Assembly (NCBI RefSeq): GCF_016482785.1
Contig: NZ_JAEMXM010000006.1
Coordinates: 258,575-297,638 of the forward strand
Source: Paenibacillus alkalitolerans
GTDB taxonomy: Bacteria; Bacillota; Bacilli; Paenibacillales; YIM-B00363
Direction: 5' to 3'
Length of the DNA stretch: 39,064 nt
Positions within the stretch are counted from its first letter, which is position 1; each line of letters opens with the position of its first letter. Of this stretch, positions 31,610 to 38,892 are shown in pieces. Made by a program: the position numbers and the translations under genes. The notes beneath the pieces are model-generated. The model was not told where the DNA came from. It searched no databases and worked only from the letters and a program-made list of their open reading frames with translations.

Positions 31610-32545
31610 TCACCGGAATAAGAGTTCTAGAAATTGATCTTCTAAATCCGCCAATTCGTTTAACGCCTCCCCTGCTGCAGACCATTTCTCTTGGACGGCG
31701 AGCGAGTGACACTTGCCGAATACTTCGGATTGCTGCAGCTTCAAATTTGCCAGCGTTTCGTTCTCGCTTTGAAAGAACTCTCTATAATTCAGTGCTCGTT
31801 TGGCGCCTAACTGAAACGCAAAGTGAGTTAAATGACCCTTTATTCCAGGTTCCATAGTTCTCTCTTGCATATGTCTCTTCAGCGTCATGATTGCATCTCT
31901 GCCTATTTGCCAATTATGTTCCGAGGTTGTGCCTTCGGCTTCTTGATACACCTGTCTAAAGTATCGGATCGCTTCCTGATATATTTCCCTGGGCGACGGA
32001 TGCTTCACTCTCTTTGGGGCACACCAATAATGATAGGCTAAATCGCGCGGATACATTCGGAATTGCAGCCGGCTTGTTTTACTTGCACTGAATAAATTAT
32101 CCAACGGAAGGATGACATTCGGATATCCGGCCGGGTCATGAATAAGAACATTCCCGCCTTCTATTCGAAAAGCCAATACGTAATGATCGCAACCTTGCAA
32201 AAATCTGTGATTCGGATTATAGCTTAAATAAGCCATATCCAATGGCCCTAGCATCACCGGCTGCCGCGTAATCTCGGATGTTAGCAACTCCTCCAGACGA
32301 TCTGCACTCGTACTTGAGTTTTCAACATACGCAAATCCCAATATGTCCAGTGCTTTGCTGACGCCGGTGTGCGGCACTCCAACCGAGAAATAGAACATCT
32401 TGTCTTCTTCAAACCAGACGGTTCCAAGTCCGACTCCCGTTAATACTTCTATTGTCTCCGGCGGGATTTTTTCCCCGATAGTATTAAGCAGCATTGAAGT
32501 AGAATTTGCGTAGCAATAGGCTCCGTTTCCGACGTACGATAGCAC
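31610..32545 (-). CDS. BtrH-N-like cysteine protein (C39-peptidase fold)
   Basis: About 311 residues. The N-terminal CYANSTSMLL with Cys11, CDHYVLAF with His121 and VLIHDPAGY with Asp137 form a Cys-His-Asp set in the order found in butirosin-BtrH N-terminal-type acyltransferases and C39 peptidases. BtrH itself moves an acyl group during antibiotic biosynthesis. The C-terminal ~110 residues are helical with no recognised domain. The ATG at 32554 sits too close to the AAAGGA site, so the GTG at 32545 is preferred. No biosynthetic genes accompany it. The substrate is unknown. Confidence 0.65.
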   Translation of the reverse strand: MLSYVGNGAYCYANSTSMLLNTIGEKIPPETIEVLTGVGLGTVWFEEDKMFYFSVGVPHTGVSKALDILGFAYVENSSTSADRLEELLTSEITRQPVMLGPLDMAYLSYNPNHRFLQGCDHYVLAFRIEGGNVLIHDPAGYPNVILPLDNLFSASKTSRLQFRMYPRDLAYHYWCAPKRVKHPSPREIYQEAIRYFRQVYQEAEGTTSEHNWQIGRDAIMTLKRHMQERTMEPGIKGHLTHFAFQLGAKRALNYREFFQSENETLANLKLQQSEVFGKCHSLAVQEKWSAAGEALNELADLEDQFLELLFR

Positions 32546-32603
32546 GATAATCATCCTTTCTTAATTTATGGCAAGAGTCGCCGCCTCTTGCGTATATTAA
32601 GAA

Positions 32604-32686
32604 TACCGGCCGAATGCCGGTAAATCTTGATCATTCTTGCTGAAATAAAGGGAGAACCCGTACCATGCTCTCATGGTGCGGGTTCT
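32604..32686. terminator. Tandem hairpins between minus-strand genes
   Basis: The first hairpin is TACCGGC/GCCGGTA (32604-32610 and 32616-32622). The second is a 15-pair stem, AGAACCCGTACCATG (32653-32667) with CATGGTGCGGGTTCT (32672-32686), and a CTCT loop. On the minus strand the second is followed by CCCTTTATTTC and lies 9 bases after the collapsed dehydrogenase gene, so it is probably that transcript's terminator. Confidence 0.65.
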
Positions 32687-32694
32687 GACGTTTA

Positions 32695-32906
32695 TCACCA
32701 AGCGATTAGCTTGCGTTCGCGAAAAAATCCTCCATTGGGGCCGTCTTTATCCAACGTTGCCAGCCAAACGGCCGTATCGGCCCCTTCTTCGACCGTTAGC
32801 GGAGCATCCGCTCCTCATGCAACCCTCGTAACGCCAACTGCCGTGTAATTTCTCTTCCTATACCGCGGTTCCCGCCTGTGACTGCTGCAACTCGCCGTTC
32901 AAACAT
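32695..32906 (-). pseudogene. Internally deleted short-chain dehydrogenase
   Basis: The ATG (32904-32906) overlaps the merR stop and opens MFERRVAAVTGGNRGIGREI, a typical SDR nucleotide-binding start. After about 27 codons the frame changes and continues as [20 protein letters not shown] and [15 protein letters not shown], the C terminus of carbonyl-reductase-like SDRs. Roughly 400-500 bp of the middle, with the catalytic Tyr/Lys, are missing. As in the pseudogene at 19118, both ends are preserved. It was presumably the MerR target and translationally coupled to it. Confidence 0.8.
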
Positions 32907-33312
32907 TTTGTCCTCCGCCTTTTCTCAACATTTCTTTCCAGCTTCCGAGACAAGATTCCAAGTGTGCTTCCGCTTTTCTTAAGGTCTCGATTTGCGTTCT
33001 GATTTCTTCCAGCTTCTTTTCACCGATATGTATTGCATTCGGTAAGCACTGATGCTTGATTTCCTCGCTAAATGCACAATGAAAAAAATCCATAATTTCA
33101 TTAACATTAAGACCAAGGCTGAAATATAGCTGAATAATTCTGACACGCTCGATATCGGATTCAGTGTAATCACGATAACCGTTATCCCGGCGTGCCGGGT
33201 TCAATAGTTCTTTTTCTTCGTAGTATCTTAGAGAACGAAGACTTACTCCGGTTTTGCGGGACAGTTCACTGATATGAATATTAATCTCCCCTTGTCGATC
33301 GATATCACACAT
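32899..33312 (-). CDS. MerR-family regulator upstream of a dehydrogenase
   Basis: A 137-codon frame with the MerR helix-turn-helix IHISELSRKTGVSLRSLRYYE, the wing NGYRDYTESDIERVRIIQLY, and a dimerising helix. The ATG at 33312 overlaps the -10 of the only clear promoter (33311-33316), so it would not be in the transcript. The likely start lies further in: AAGGGGAG (33286-33293) is followed by ATT at 33277-33279, six bases away, giving a normal MerR N terminus. An ATT start is rare and needs proof. It overlaps the dehydrogenase pseudogene by eight bases. Confidence 0.85.
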   Translation of the reverse strand: MCDIDRQGEINIHISELSRKTGVSLRSLRYYEEKELLNPARRDNGYRDYTESDIERVRIIQLYFSLGLNVNEIMDFFHCAFSEEIKHQCLPNAIHIGEKKLEEIRTQIETLRKAEAHLESCLGSWKEMLRKGGGQNV

Positions 33313-33341
33313 TTTAAACCATCACATCGTGTGAAGGTCAA
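33311..33341 (-). promoter_or_regulatory. Autoregulatory MerR-type promoter
   Basis: On the minus strand, TTGACC (33341-33336) and TAAAAT (33316-33311) are separated by exactly 19 bases. The spacer contains the perfect dyad TCACA-CGA-TGTGA. A 19-bp spacer with a central dyad is the classic MerR-regulated design, so this MerR probably controls itself and the dehydrogenase behind it. Confidence 0.72.
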
Positions 33342-33509
33342 TACAGTGTCCCGGCTCACTTAACCCATAAGTTTGCCGCTTAGACAAGCTTATGCTTCGT
33401 TGAAAAAAATTTTTTATGGATGCATTTTCCTTGGAGGGGAAAGTATGTTCGTGTCGAATATACTCTTAGGAAAAAAATAAATTATTCTCATTAAAGGAGA
33501 GTTGATGGC

Positions 33510-34013
33510 ATGTTTACATCCATTCAATCGTTCTCGGAAAGCTGGAAACAAGAGTGTGAATCCACGCAAAAGCTGCTCGACGCCCTCACCGACGCATCAC
33601 TGGCGCAACAGGTTACCCCGCAGGACCGGACTCTGGGAAGGATCGCATGGCACATCGTGACTTCCTTGCATGATTTTGCGTCACCGACAGGTCTGGAATT
33701 CGAGGCTCCCGGCCCCGATGCGGCCATTCCTTCTTCCGCGCAAGCGATCGCCGACAGCTACCGAAAAGCTAGCGGAAACCTGGCCGATGCGGTTGCCGCC
33801 CAATGGACGGACGCCTCTCTCCAGGAAGTTCGGAATGTATTCGGCTTTCAGTGGCCGAACGGCTTGACTCTCTCCCTCCTGAAAGACCACCAAATCCATC
33901 ACCGCGGACAGATGACGGTCTTGATGCGTCAAGCCGGTCTCCGGGTTCCCGGCGTTTACGGACCTGCCCGCGAAGAGTGGGCGGAGATGAATATGGAAGC
34001 TCCTGCGCTATAA
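33510..34013 (+). CDS. DinB-family protein
   Basis: A 167-residue four-helix DinB/YfiT-like protein. The metal triad is visible as His48 in RIAWHIV and His127 and His131 in KDHQIHHRGQ. Such proteins are metal-dependent, often thiol-transferase-like; the DNA-damage link comes only from the founding member. AAAGGAGAG lies about 7 bases before the ATG. It is a single gene with its own terminator. Confidence 0.9.
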   Translation: MFTSIQSFSESWKQECESTQKLLDALTDASLAQQVTPQDRTLGRIAWHIVTSLHDFASPTGLEFEAPGPDAAIPSSAQAIADSYRKASGNLADAVAAQWTDASLQEVRNVFGFQWPNGLTLSLLKDHQIHHRGQMTVLMRQAGLRVPGVYGPAREEWAEMNMEAPAL

Positions 34014-34023
34014 TAGGAGCAGG

Positions 34024-34065
34024 GAAGCCCCGGCAGGAGATCGTTCCTGCGGGGGCTTCATTTTA
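34024..34065 (+). terminator. Rho-independent terminator after the DinB gene
   Basis: GAAGCCCC and GGGGCTTC enclose a second stem GCAGGA/TCCTGC, and ATTTTAT follows. It starts about 10 bases after the stop codon. Confidence 0.85.
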
Positions 34066-34192
34066 TAAAGAGAGAGTTAGGCGAGCAATGCGATAGAGAT
34101 GCAAGTAGGAGTACCGCCAACAAATTAACGTTATCTAAACGTGAAAAACCTTGAAATATAAAGACCTGTACATTGTTTACAGTTAATGGTTA

Positions 34193-34942
34193 CTATAGGC
34201 CTTGTGCAAATCCACCGTCAACAGGCAACTCGACACCGGTGGTGAAGGTCGCATCGGCGGCCAAGAACAAGGCGGCTGCAGCGACCTCCTCGACCGAACC
34301 GTGCCGCTTCAACGGAGTAATTTCGTCGCCTTGCTTCATAAACTCGGCCCGTTCTTCTTCTGTCAAGCCTGGAACACCCATGGTCGGGGTATCGATGTAG
34401 CCGGGGGCCACGCAATTCACTCGAATCTTCCTTGGCAGGAACTCGGCAGCGAGCACCTGAGCGATAGCTCCTACAGCCTCCTTCGATCCGGAATATGCAC
34501 TTATACCAGGGAAAATCTTATCATTGGCAACTGTAGTGAAGACAATCGCGCCGCCATCATTAATGAGGGGGGCAAGGCGCTGAATCGTGAAGAACGCTCC
34601 CTTGGTGTTGATATTAAAGTGCCGATCCCAGGATGCCTCGGTCACCTGCTCAAGCAGGTTGATTTCTGCGATGCCGTGGTTGACGAACACGTAGTCTATG
34701 TGGCCCAGTTTATTCTCGACGATCCCGCCGAGCGCTTCGATGTCGGCCATGTTCGCCGCATCGGAGCGAACGACATGCGCCGCTTCCGATTGGAGCTCGG
34801 TCCGGGCCCTCTCAATGTTTTGCTCATTTCGACCGGTGAGCACGACTTCTGCTCCTCCCTTCAAGAGTTCCTTGACGATCGCCAGCCCCATACCATGGGT
34901 ACCACCTGTGACGACGGCTTTCTTTCCAGCGAACTTGTTCAT
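34193..34942 (-). CDS. Short-chain dehydrogenase/reductase (SDR)
   Basis: A 249-residue classical SDR: TGGTHGMG (12-19), NHG in place of NNAG (88-90), and catalytic Tyr150 and Lys154 in SAYSGSK. The C terminus PVDGGFAQGL is typical. AAGGGGGGG precedes the ATG. Its upstream region (35017-35072) is an inverted copy of the one that serves the oxidoreductase at 35675, with the HxlR gene between, so both sides probably respond to the same regulator. The substrate is unknown; quinone or aldehyde stress would suit the context. Confidence 0.92.
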   Translation of the reverse strand: MNKFAGKKAVVTGGTHGMGLAIVKELLKGGAEVVLTGRNEQNIERARTELQSEAAHVVRSDAANMADIEALGGIVENKLGHIDYVFVNHGIAEINLLEQVTEASWDRHFNINTKGAFFTIQRLAPLINDGGAIVFTTVANDKIFPGISAYSGSKEAVGAIAQVLAAEFLPRKIRVNCVAPGYIDTPTMGVPGLTEEERAEFMKQGDEITPLKRHGSVEEVAAAALFLAADATFTTGVELPVDGGFAQGL

Positions 34943-35016
34943 ATGAATCCCCCCCTTAAATAGTTAGGTAAATTACCTTCGAATCAAACTCTAACGTTTG
35001 AAATTCGATTAGGGAA

Positions 35017-35072
35017 GTACGCACTTTATTGTGCTGTTAACACCAAAAAGTTATATAGATACCGGAAAGTAC
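35017..35072 (-). promoter_or_regulatory. Left copy of an inverted promoter/operator pair
   Basis: Read on the minus strand toward the SDR gene: GGTACTTTCCGGTATC, then TATATAAC, TTGGTGTTAAC and the dyad GCACAATAAAGTGC. The right copy (35547-35601) reads the same in the other direction with only a few changes. GRTAC-N5/6-GTAYC is probably the HxlR-binding dyad; GCAC-AATAAA-GTGC is a second dyad. Confidence 0.7.
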
Positions 35073-35155
35073 CTGCAAATCACCTTCATCGACGGAGAGA
35101 AATGAAAAAATAAAAACGGCTGCCGAAGCAACCGTTATTTCAGTATCGATTTCCA

Positions 35156-35500
35156 TTAATTCTTTCCCCGGTGAAACTCGCCTTGAATGAACTTTTCTCC
35201 CCACTCGCACAGTTGATCTAATACCGCTTTTAGCGACTCTCCGATTTCACTCAGTTCATACACCACTTTCGGCGGTACTTGATTGTAAACCGTCCGGATA
35301 ATAATTCCGTCGTCTTCCAATTCCCGCAACTGCTGCGTCAACATTTTTTGCGTAATACCATGCATGGATTTCTTAAGCTCACTCGTTCGTTTGGGGCCAT
35401 AGGACAAGTGGCATAGAATCAACATCTTCCATTTGCCCCCTATGACTTCGATGGTGGCTTCTGCCGGCATATTGTACGTGCGTTTCGGCTGGGTTTCCAT
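35156..35500 (-). CDS. HxlR-family transcriptional regulator
   Basis: A 114-residue winged-helix protein of the HxlR family: GGKWKMLILCHLSYGPKRTSEL near the start and ITQKMLTQQLRELEDDGIIIR in the recognition helix and wing. Many members sense quinones, diamide or aldehydes through cysteines; the only obvious cysteines here are in LCHLS and QLCEWGEK, so redox sensing is possible. GGAGGAG precedes the ATG. It sits between two inverted copies of one promoter region, giving control over both flanking units. Confidence 0.92.
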   Translation of the reverse strand: METQPKRTYNMPAEATIEVIGGKWKMLILCHLSYGPKRTSELKKSMHGITQKMLTQQLRELEDDGIIIRTVYNQVPPKVVYELSEIGESLKAVLDQLCEWGEKFIQGEFHRGKN

Positions 35501-35546
35501 TGGTTATCTCCTCCCGTCGATCAACGTGTCTTTCATTATGTTCTAA

Positions 35547-35601
35547 GATACTTTTTGGTACCTATATAACCTTTTGGTGTTAATGGCACAATAAAGTGCG
35601 T
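35547..35601 (+). promoter_or_regulatory. Right copy of an inverted promoter/operator pair
   Basis: Plus-strand GATACTTTTTGGTACC, TATATAAC, TTGGTGTTAA and GCACAATAAAGTGC match the left copy (35017-35072) over about 55 bases in inverted orientation. It faces the oxidoreductase-MFS operon at 35675. Confidence 0.7.
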
Positions 35602-35674
35602 TCTTCTCAATATCCATTATAGGGTACATAATCCCCATATGCCACAAAATAATAGTTGGAGGTAGGGAAACGTT

Positions 35675-36268
35675 ATGAATGTACTAATAGTCGCAAGCCA
35701 CCCAAGAACGAATTCGTTCACTTTTGCGGTTGCGGACCGCTTCGCGCAAGGTCTTCAAGATGCCGGACATCGACCGGAGTTATTGGATTTGTACAGCATC
35801 GGCTTCGATCCCGCTCTGCGGGAAACGGATGAGCCCAGTTGGTCTTCTTCGCGCAAAATGTATTCTCCCGAGGTGGAGGCGGAAATCGCGAGAATGAAGA
35901 AGCACGACGCGCTGGCCTATATTTTCCCGATTTGGTGGTACACCATGCCGGCCATGCTCAAAGGATATATCGATCGTGTGTGGAACGACGGCGTTGCCTA
36001 CGGCTCTAGCAAACTTCACCATGAGCGGGTACTTTGGCTCGGTCTCGCAGGCGCTTCGCGAGAACATCTCGAGAAGAGACAATACGACAAAATGCTCAAG
36101 CGTCAGCTCAATGTGGGGATGGCCGCTTACGCCGGCATCCCCGTCTCCAAAGTCGAGATCTTATACAATACGCTGGATGCAAGGCCGGGCTTGCATGAAC
36201 GGCTGTTGGCGCAAGCTTATGACCTGGGTTTTCGCTTCACTGAACTGAAAGGGGATGTCTCCGAATGA
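35675..36268 (+). CDS. NAD(P)H-dependent oxidoreductase, flavodoxin-like fold
   Basis: A 197-residue protein of the NQO/KefF/MdaB group. The N-terminal IVASHPRTNSFTFAVADRF is the FMN/FAD-phosphate loop, and AYIFPIWWYTMPAMLKGYIDRVW (about 85-107) is the highly conserved central motif. It probably reduces quinones or similar electrophiles with NAD(P)H. GGAGG lies upstream of the ATG at about 12 bases. Its stop overlaps the start of the MFS gene (ATGA), so the two are coupled. Confidence 0.92.
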   Translation: MNVLIVASHPRTNSFTFAVADRFAQGLQDAGHRPELLDLYSIGFDPALRETDEPSWSSSRKMYSPEVEAEIARMKKHDALAYIFPIWWYTMPAMLKGYIDRVWNDGVAYGSSKLHHERVLWLGLAGASREHLEKRQYDKMLKRQLNVGMAAYAGIPVSKVEILYNTLDARPGLHERLLAQAYDLGFRFTELKGDVSE

Positions 36269-37725
36269 TAAACAACGGTTCAAGCGCACTTCGAAATGCG
36301 GACGTTAACGTTTCATGGGGGTTGTTGCTCGTACTTTGCGGGGCGATATTTCTCGAAGGAATCGACGTATCGATGATGGGAGTGGCGCTGCCGTCGATCC
36401 GCGATGAACTGAACATGACCACCGGCGAGCTAAGTTGGGTCGCGAGTGCCTATGTGCTTGGTTACGGCGGCTTCATGCTGCTGGGAGGACGTGCCGCCGA
36501 TTTGCTTGGCCGGCGGCGGATGTTTCTGGGGTGGCTTTTGGTATTCCTTCTCTTCTCCGGACTCGGAGGGATGGCGACCGAGGGATGGATCCTGATCCTC
36601 TCGCGGTTCGTAACGGGGATCGCCGCCGCCTTCATGACGCCGGCCGGTCTATCCATCATCACGACTAGCTTTCCGGAAGGACCATCGCGCAATAAAGCTC
36701 TGCTCGTCTATGCGGGGACGGCGGCTGCAGGCTTCTCACTCGGTCTCGTCGTTGGCGGTTTGTTAACTGCGGTCGATTGGAGGTGGGTTTTTTTCGCTCC
36801 GGTCGCTTTGGCACTGATCATTCTACTGGCAGGGATTCGTCTTATCCCTAATTCGGGACGTCCGGAGCGTTCGCCGCATGGCTTCGACCTCGCCGGAGCG
36901 GTCAGCGTGACAGGGGCGATGCTCCTGCTCGTTTCTGCGGTAGTCAACGCGCCGGAAACGGAATGGGGTTGGACGATCGGAACGGTTGCCGCCAGTCTCG
37001 TCCTTATGATCGCATTCGTCGCCATCGAACGTCGTTCCGCCTCGCCGCTTATGCGGCTCGGCATTCTCCGATCGAGTGCGCTCGTACGTGCCAACCTGGG
37101 GGCTCTATTGTTAGCCGGATCCTTCTTCGGCTTCCAGTTTATCGCGGTACTATATCTTCAAGAGCTGCGCGGGTGGTCGGCGCTCGAGACCGGGCTTGCG
37201 CTCTTGGCGATCGGCATCGACGCTGTGCTTGCTCCCACGGTTACGCCTCGCCTCGTCAACCGGTTCGGCTACACCCGGGTCATTTTCGGAGGATTTACTC
37301 TTGCCGCCATATCTTACGCCTTATTCCTACCGGTTGATCTCGACTGGACTTATGCGGCTATGTTTCCGACCATGATTCTCACTGGCATCGCTTTCGCACT
37401 GACCTATGGGCCGCTCACCATTGCGGCCACAGACGGCATCGCAGAAGAAGAACAAGGGGTTGCGAGCGGCATTCTGAGCACATCTATCCAGTTCGGTGCG
37501 GCTCTTGGTCTCTCGGTCGTGACCGCCGTCAGCGTTACCTCCACTGGAACAGATGGATCGCCCCAAGCCATGTTGGACGGCTTCCGATCCGCTCTGATCG
37601 TACCGGTTGTGGGTGCCGTCCTCGCAGCGGCCATTACGGCATCTGGCTTTCGCAAGCGCACGGAACGCAGTCGCGGAGGCCGGCTCGATCGGACGGAGGC
37701 CTCGTTCGACCCCTTTCAGTCTTAA
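36265..37725 (+). CDS. MFS multidrug efflux transporter, DHA2 family
   Basis: A 486-residue, 14-helix drug:H+ antiporter of the DHA2 (EmrB/QacA) type. The motif A loop GGRAADLLGRRR lies between helices 2 and 3, and DVSMMGVALPSI in helix 1 is typical of the family. It starts inside the stop of the oxidoreductase gene. With that enzyme and the HxlR regulator it suggests a unit for reducing and exporting a toxic aromatic compound (inference). The next element at 37797 supplies a terminator. Confidence 0.92.
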   Translation: MINNGSSALRNADVNVSWGLLLVLCGAIFLEGIDVSMMGVALPSIRDELNMTTGELSWVASAYVLGYGGFMLLGGRAADLLGRRRMFLGWLLVFLLFSGLGGMATEGWILILSRFVTGIAAAFMTPAGLSIITTSFPEGPSRNKALLVYAGTAAAGFSLGLVVGGLLTAVDWRWVFFAPVALALIILLAGIRLIPNSGRPERSPHGFDLAGAVSVTGAMLLLVSAVVNAPETEWGWTIGTVAASLVLMIAFVAIERRSASPLMRLGILRSSALVRANLGALLLAGSFFGFQFIAVLYLQELRGWSALETGLALLAIGIDAVLAPTVTPRLVNRFGYTRVIFGGFTLAAISYALFLPVDLDWTYAAMFPTMILTGIAFALTYGPLTIAATDGIAEEEQGVASGILSTSIQFGAALGLSVVTAVSVTSTGTDGSPQAMLDGFRSALIVPVVGAVLAAAITASGFRKRTERSRGGRLDRTEASFDPFQS

Positions 37726-37796
37726 TCTGACTCCTTATTCGCCGGCGCCAGACCGCTGTGTTCAACACCGGAATTGTAGCTAAGTGCCGCGGCCTG

Positions 37797-37890
37797 CCGG
37801 TTTGCCCTATAGCTTAACGAGGCTACTGTACATTTTCAGACCAGCGGCAGCCTCGTTTTGTTTTGCTGAGCTCTTGTACTCGTTTTCTAA
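37797..37890 (+). repeat. Distant copy of the array repeat element
   Basis: The left end GGTTTGCCCTATAGCTTAACG and the right arm GCTGAGCTCTTGTACTCGTT resemble the array elements, 22 kb from the rest. The core AACGAGGCT (37816-37824) pairs perfectly with AGCCTCGTT (37849-37857) and is followed by TTGTTTTG, so it can also terminate the MFS transcript. The extreme right end (CGTTTTCTAAG) has drifted. Confidence 0.65.
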
Positions 37891-37914
37891 GGAGTGGCCC
37901 TTCTTTTTTACTTA

Positions 37915-38892
37915 TTACTCTTCCGATGCGCAAAAAGCGGTTTCCTGCACCGTCCATTCCGTCTCCTTGTATGCCTGCTCGATTCCCTTTTGACGAATCA
38001 ACGATTTTTCAACCTTTTTCAGTCTCAATGCGGTGACGACATCATGTTCCAGAGGCGAAGGGTTCAGCGCTATTTCTTTCTCGTTTCTCCAAATTGCCAT
38101 TAATGGTTTATGACCTTGCTCGTTAAATAATTCGGAACGCGCGAAACCTCCCCTGTACCACGGATGTTCCCTTTCTTTAGATACGCCGGGTTCGTTCAAG
38201 CATACGTAAAGCGAAAGATCGTCGCATAATTGCAAGAGACGGAAATGCTGATCAATCAATTTCCGGTCGTCAAGCTTCAAAGCTTCCGCAATTTTCTCTT
38301 GCCGCTCCGTTTCGGTCTGAACAAATTCAATGCAATCCGCCTGTCCGCTGTCCAGGAAAAAAGAGGAAAAATGGAGGCTGCACAGCAATCCTGCATAGGG
38401 ACTTTGGGCTTCGACTTCATCCAGTCCCAGTTTATAATGCGTCAGTTTCGGCAAAAGCGGGTAATCCATGAAAGAAAACGGCGCATTGATGCGGTCGTTC
38501 CAGATCGGGGTGTCGTCCAGCCGGATATGACCGCGATCATGTTCATATATAGCCAATAATACGTCATCCTTGAACTTGTCATCCGCGAGCAAAGTGGTTC
38601 TAAACATTGAGGCAAGCTGTCCCGACAAATTCGCGTGGTCATGCTGCGTGATCATTATGAAAGCCCTTTCCGTTTCGCGTACGATCAATTCCATAACCCC
38701 CCTGGTCTTGTATCTGCGCATCCGTAAGAGATGATTATAGGATAAATCAAACTCATACAACTCCACAACGCCAAACGGCGGAATCCTATCCCAATAGTCA
38801 AAATATAAATCGAAGTACGATCCTTCCGGAACAAGCAATGGAAATATTGGCGTGATTGGAAGTGATGCCGGGCGAAACGTTAAAAAGGTCAA
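37915..38892 (-). CDS. DUF3891-family protein with N-terminal extension
   Basis: Residues from MELIVRETERAFIMITQHDH onward (about 66-325) match DUF3891, a family of unknown function with conserved His/Asp residues (QHDHANLSG, YEHDRGH) that may bind metal. The first ~65 residues are not part of the usual family and might belong to another gene; an internal ATG at about residue 67 with GGGGGG just ahead is too close to be ideal. The frame is uninterrupted, so the whole is given. The 3' end lies 25 bases from a repeat element, the same layout as the array cargo genes. Confidence 0.75.
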   Translation of the reverse strand: MTFLTFRPASLPITPIFPLLVPEGSYFDLYFDYWDRIPPFGVVELYEFDLSYNHLLRMRRYKTRGVMELIVRETERAFIMITQHDHANLSGQLASMFRTTLLADDKFKDDVLLAIYEHDRGHIRLDDTPIWNDRINAPFSFMDYPLLPKLTHYKLGLDEVEAQSPYAGLLCSLHFSSFFLDSGQADCIEFVQTETERQEKIAEALKLDDRKLIDQHFRLLQLCDDLSLYVCLNEPGVSKEREHPWYRGGFARSELFNEQGHKPLMAIWRNEKEIALNPSPLEHDVVTALRLKKVEKSLIRQKGIEQAYKETEWTVQETAFCASEE

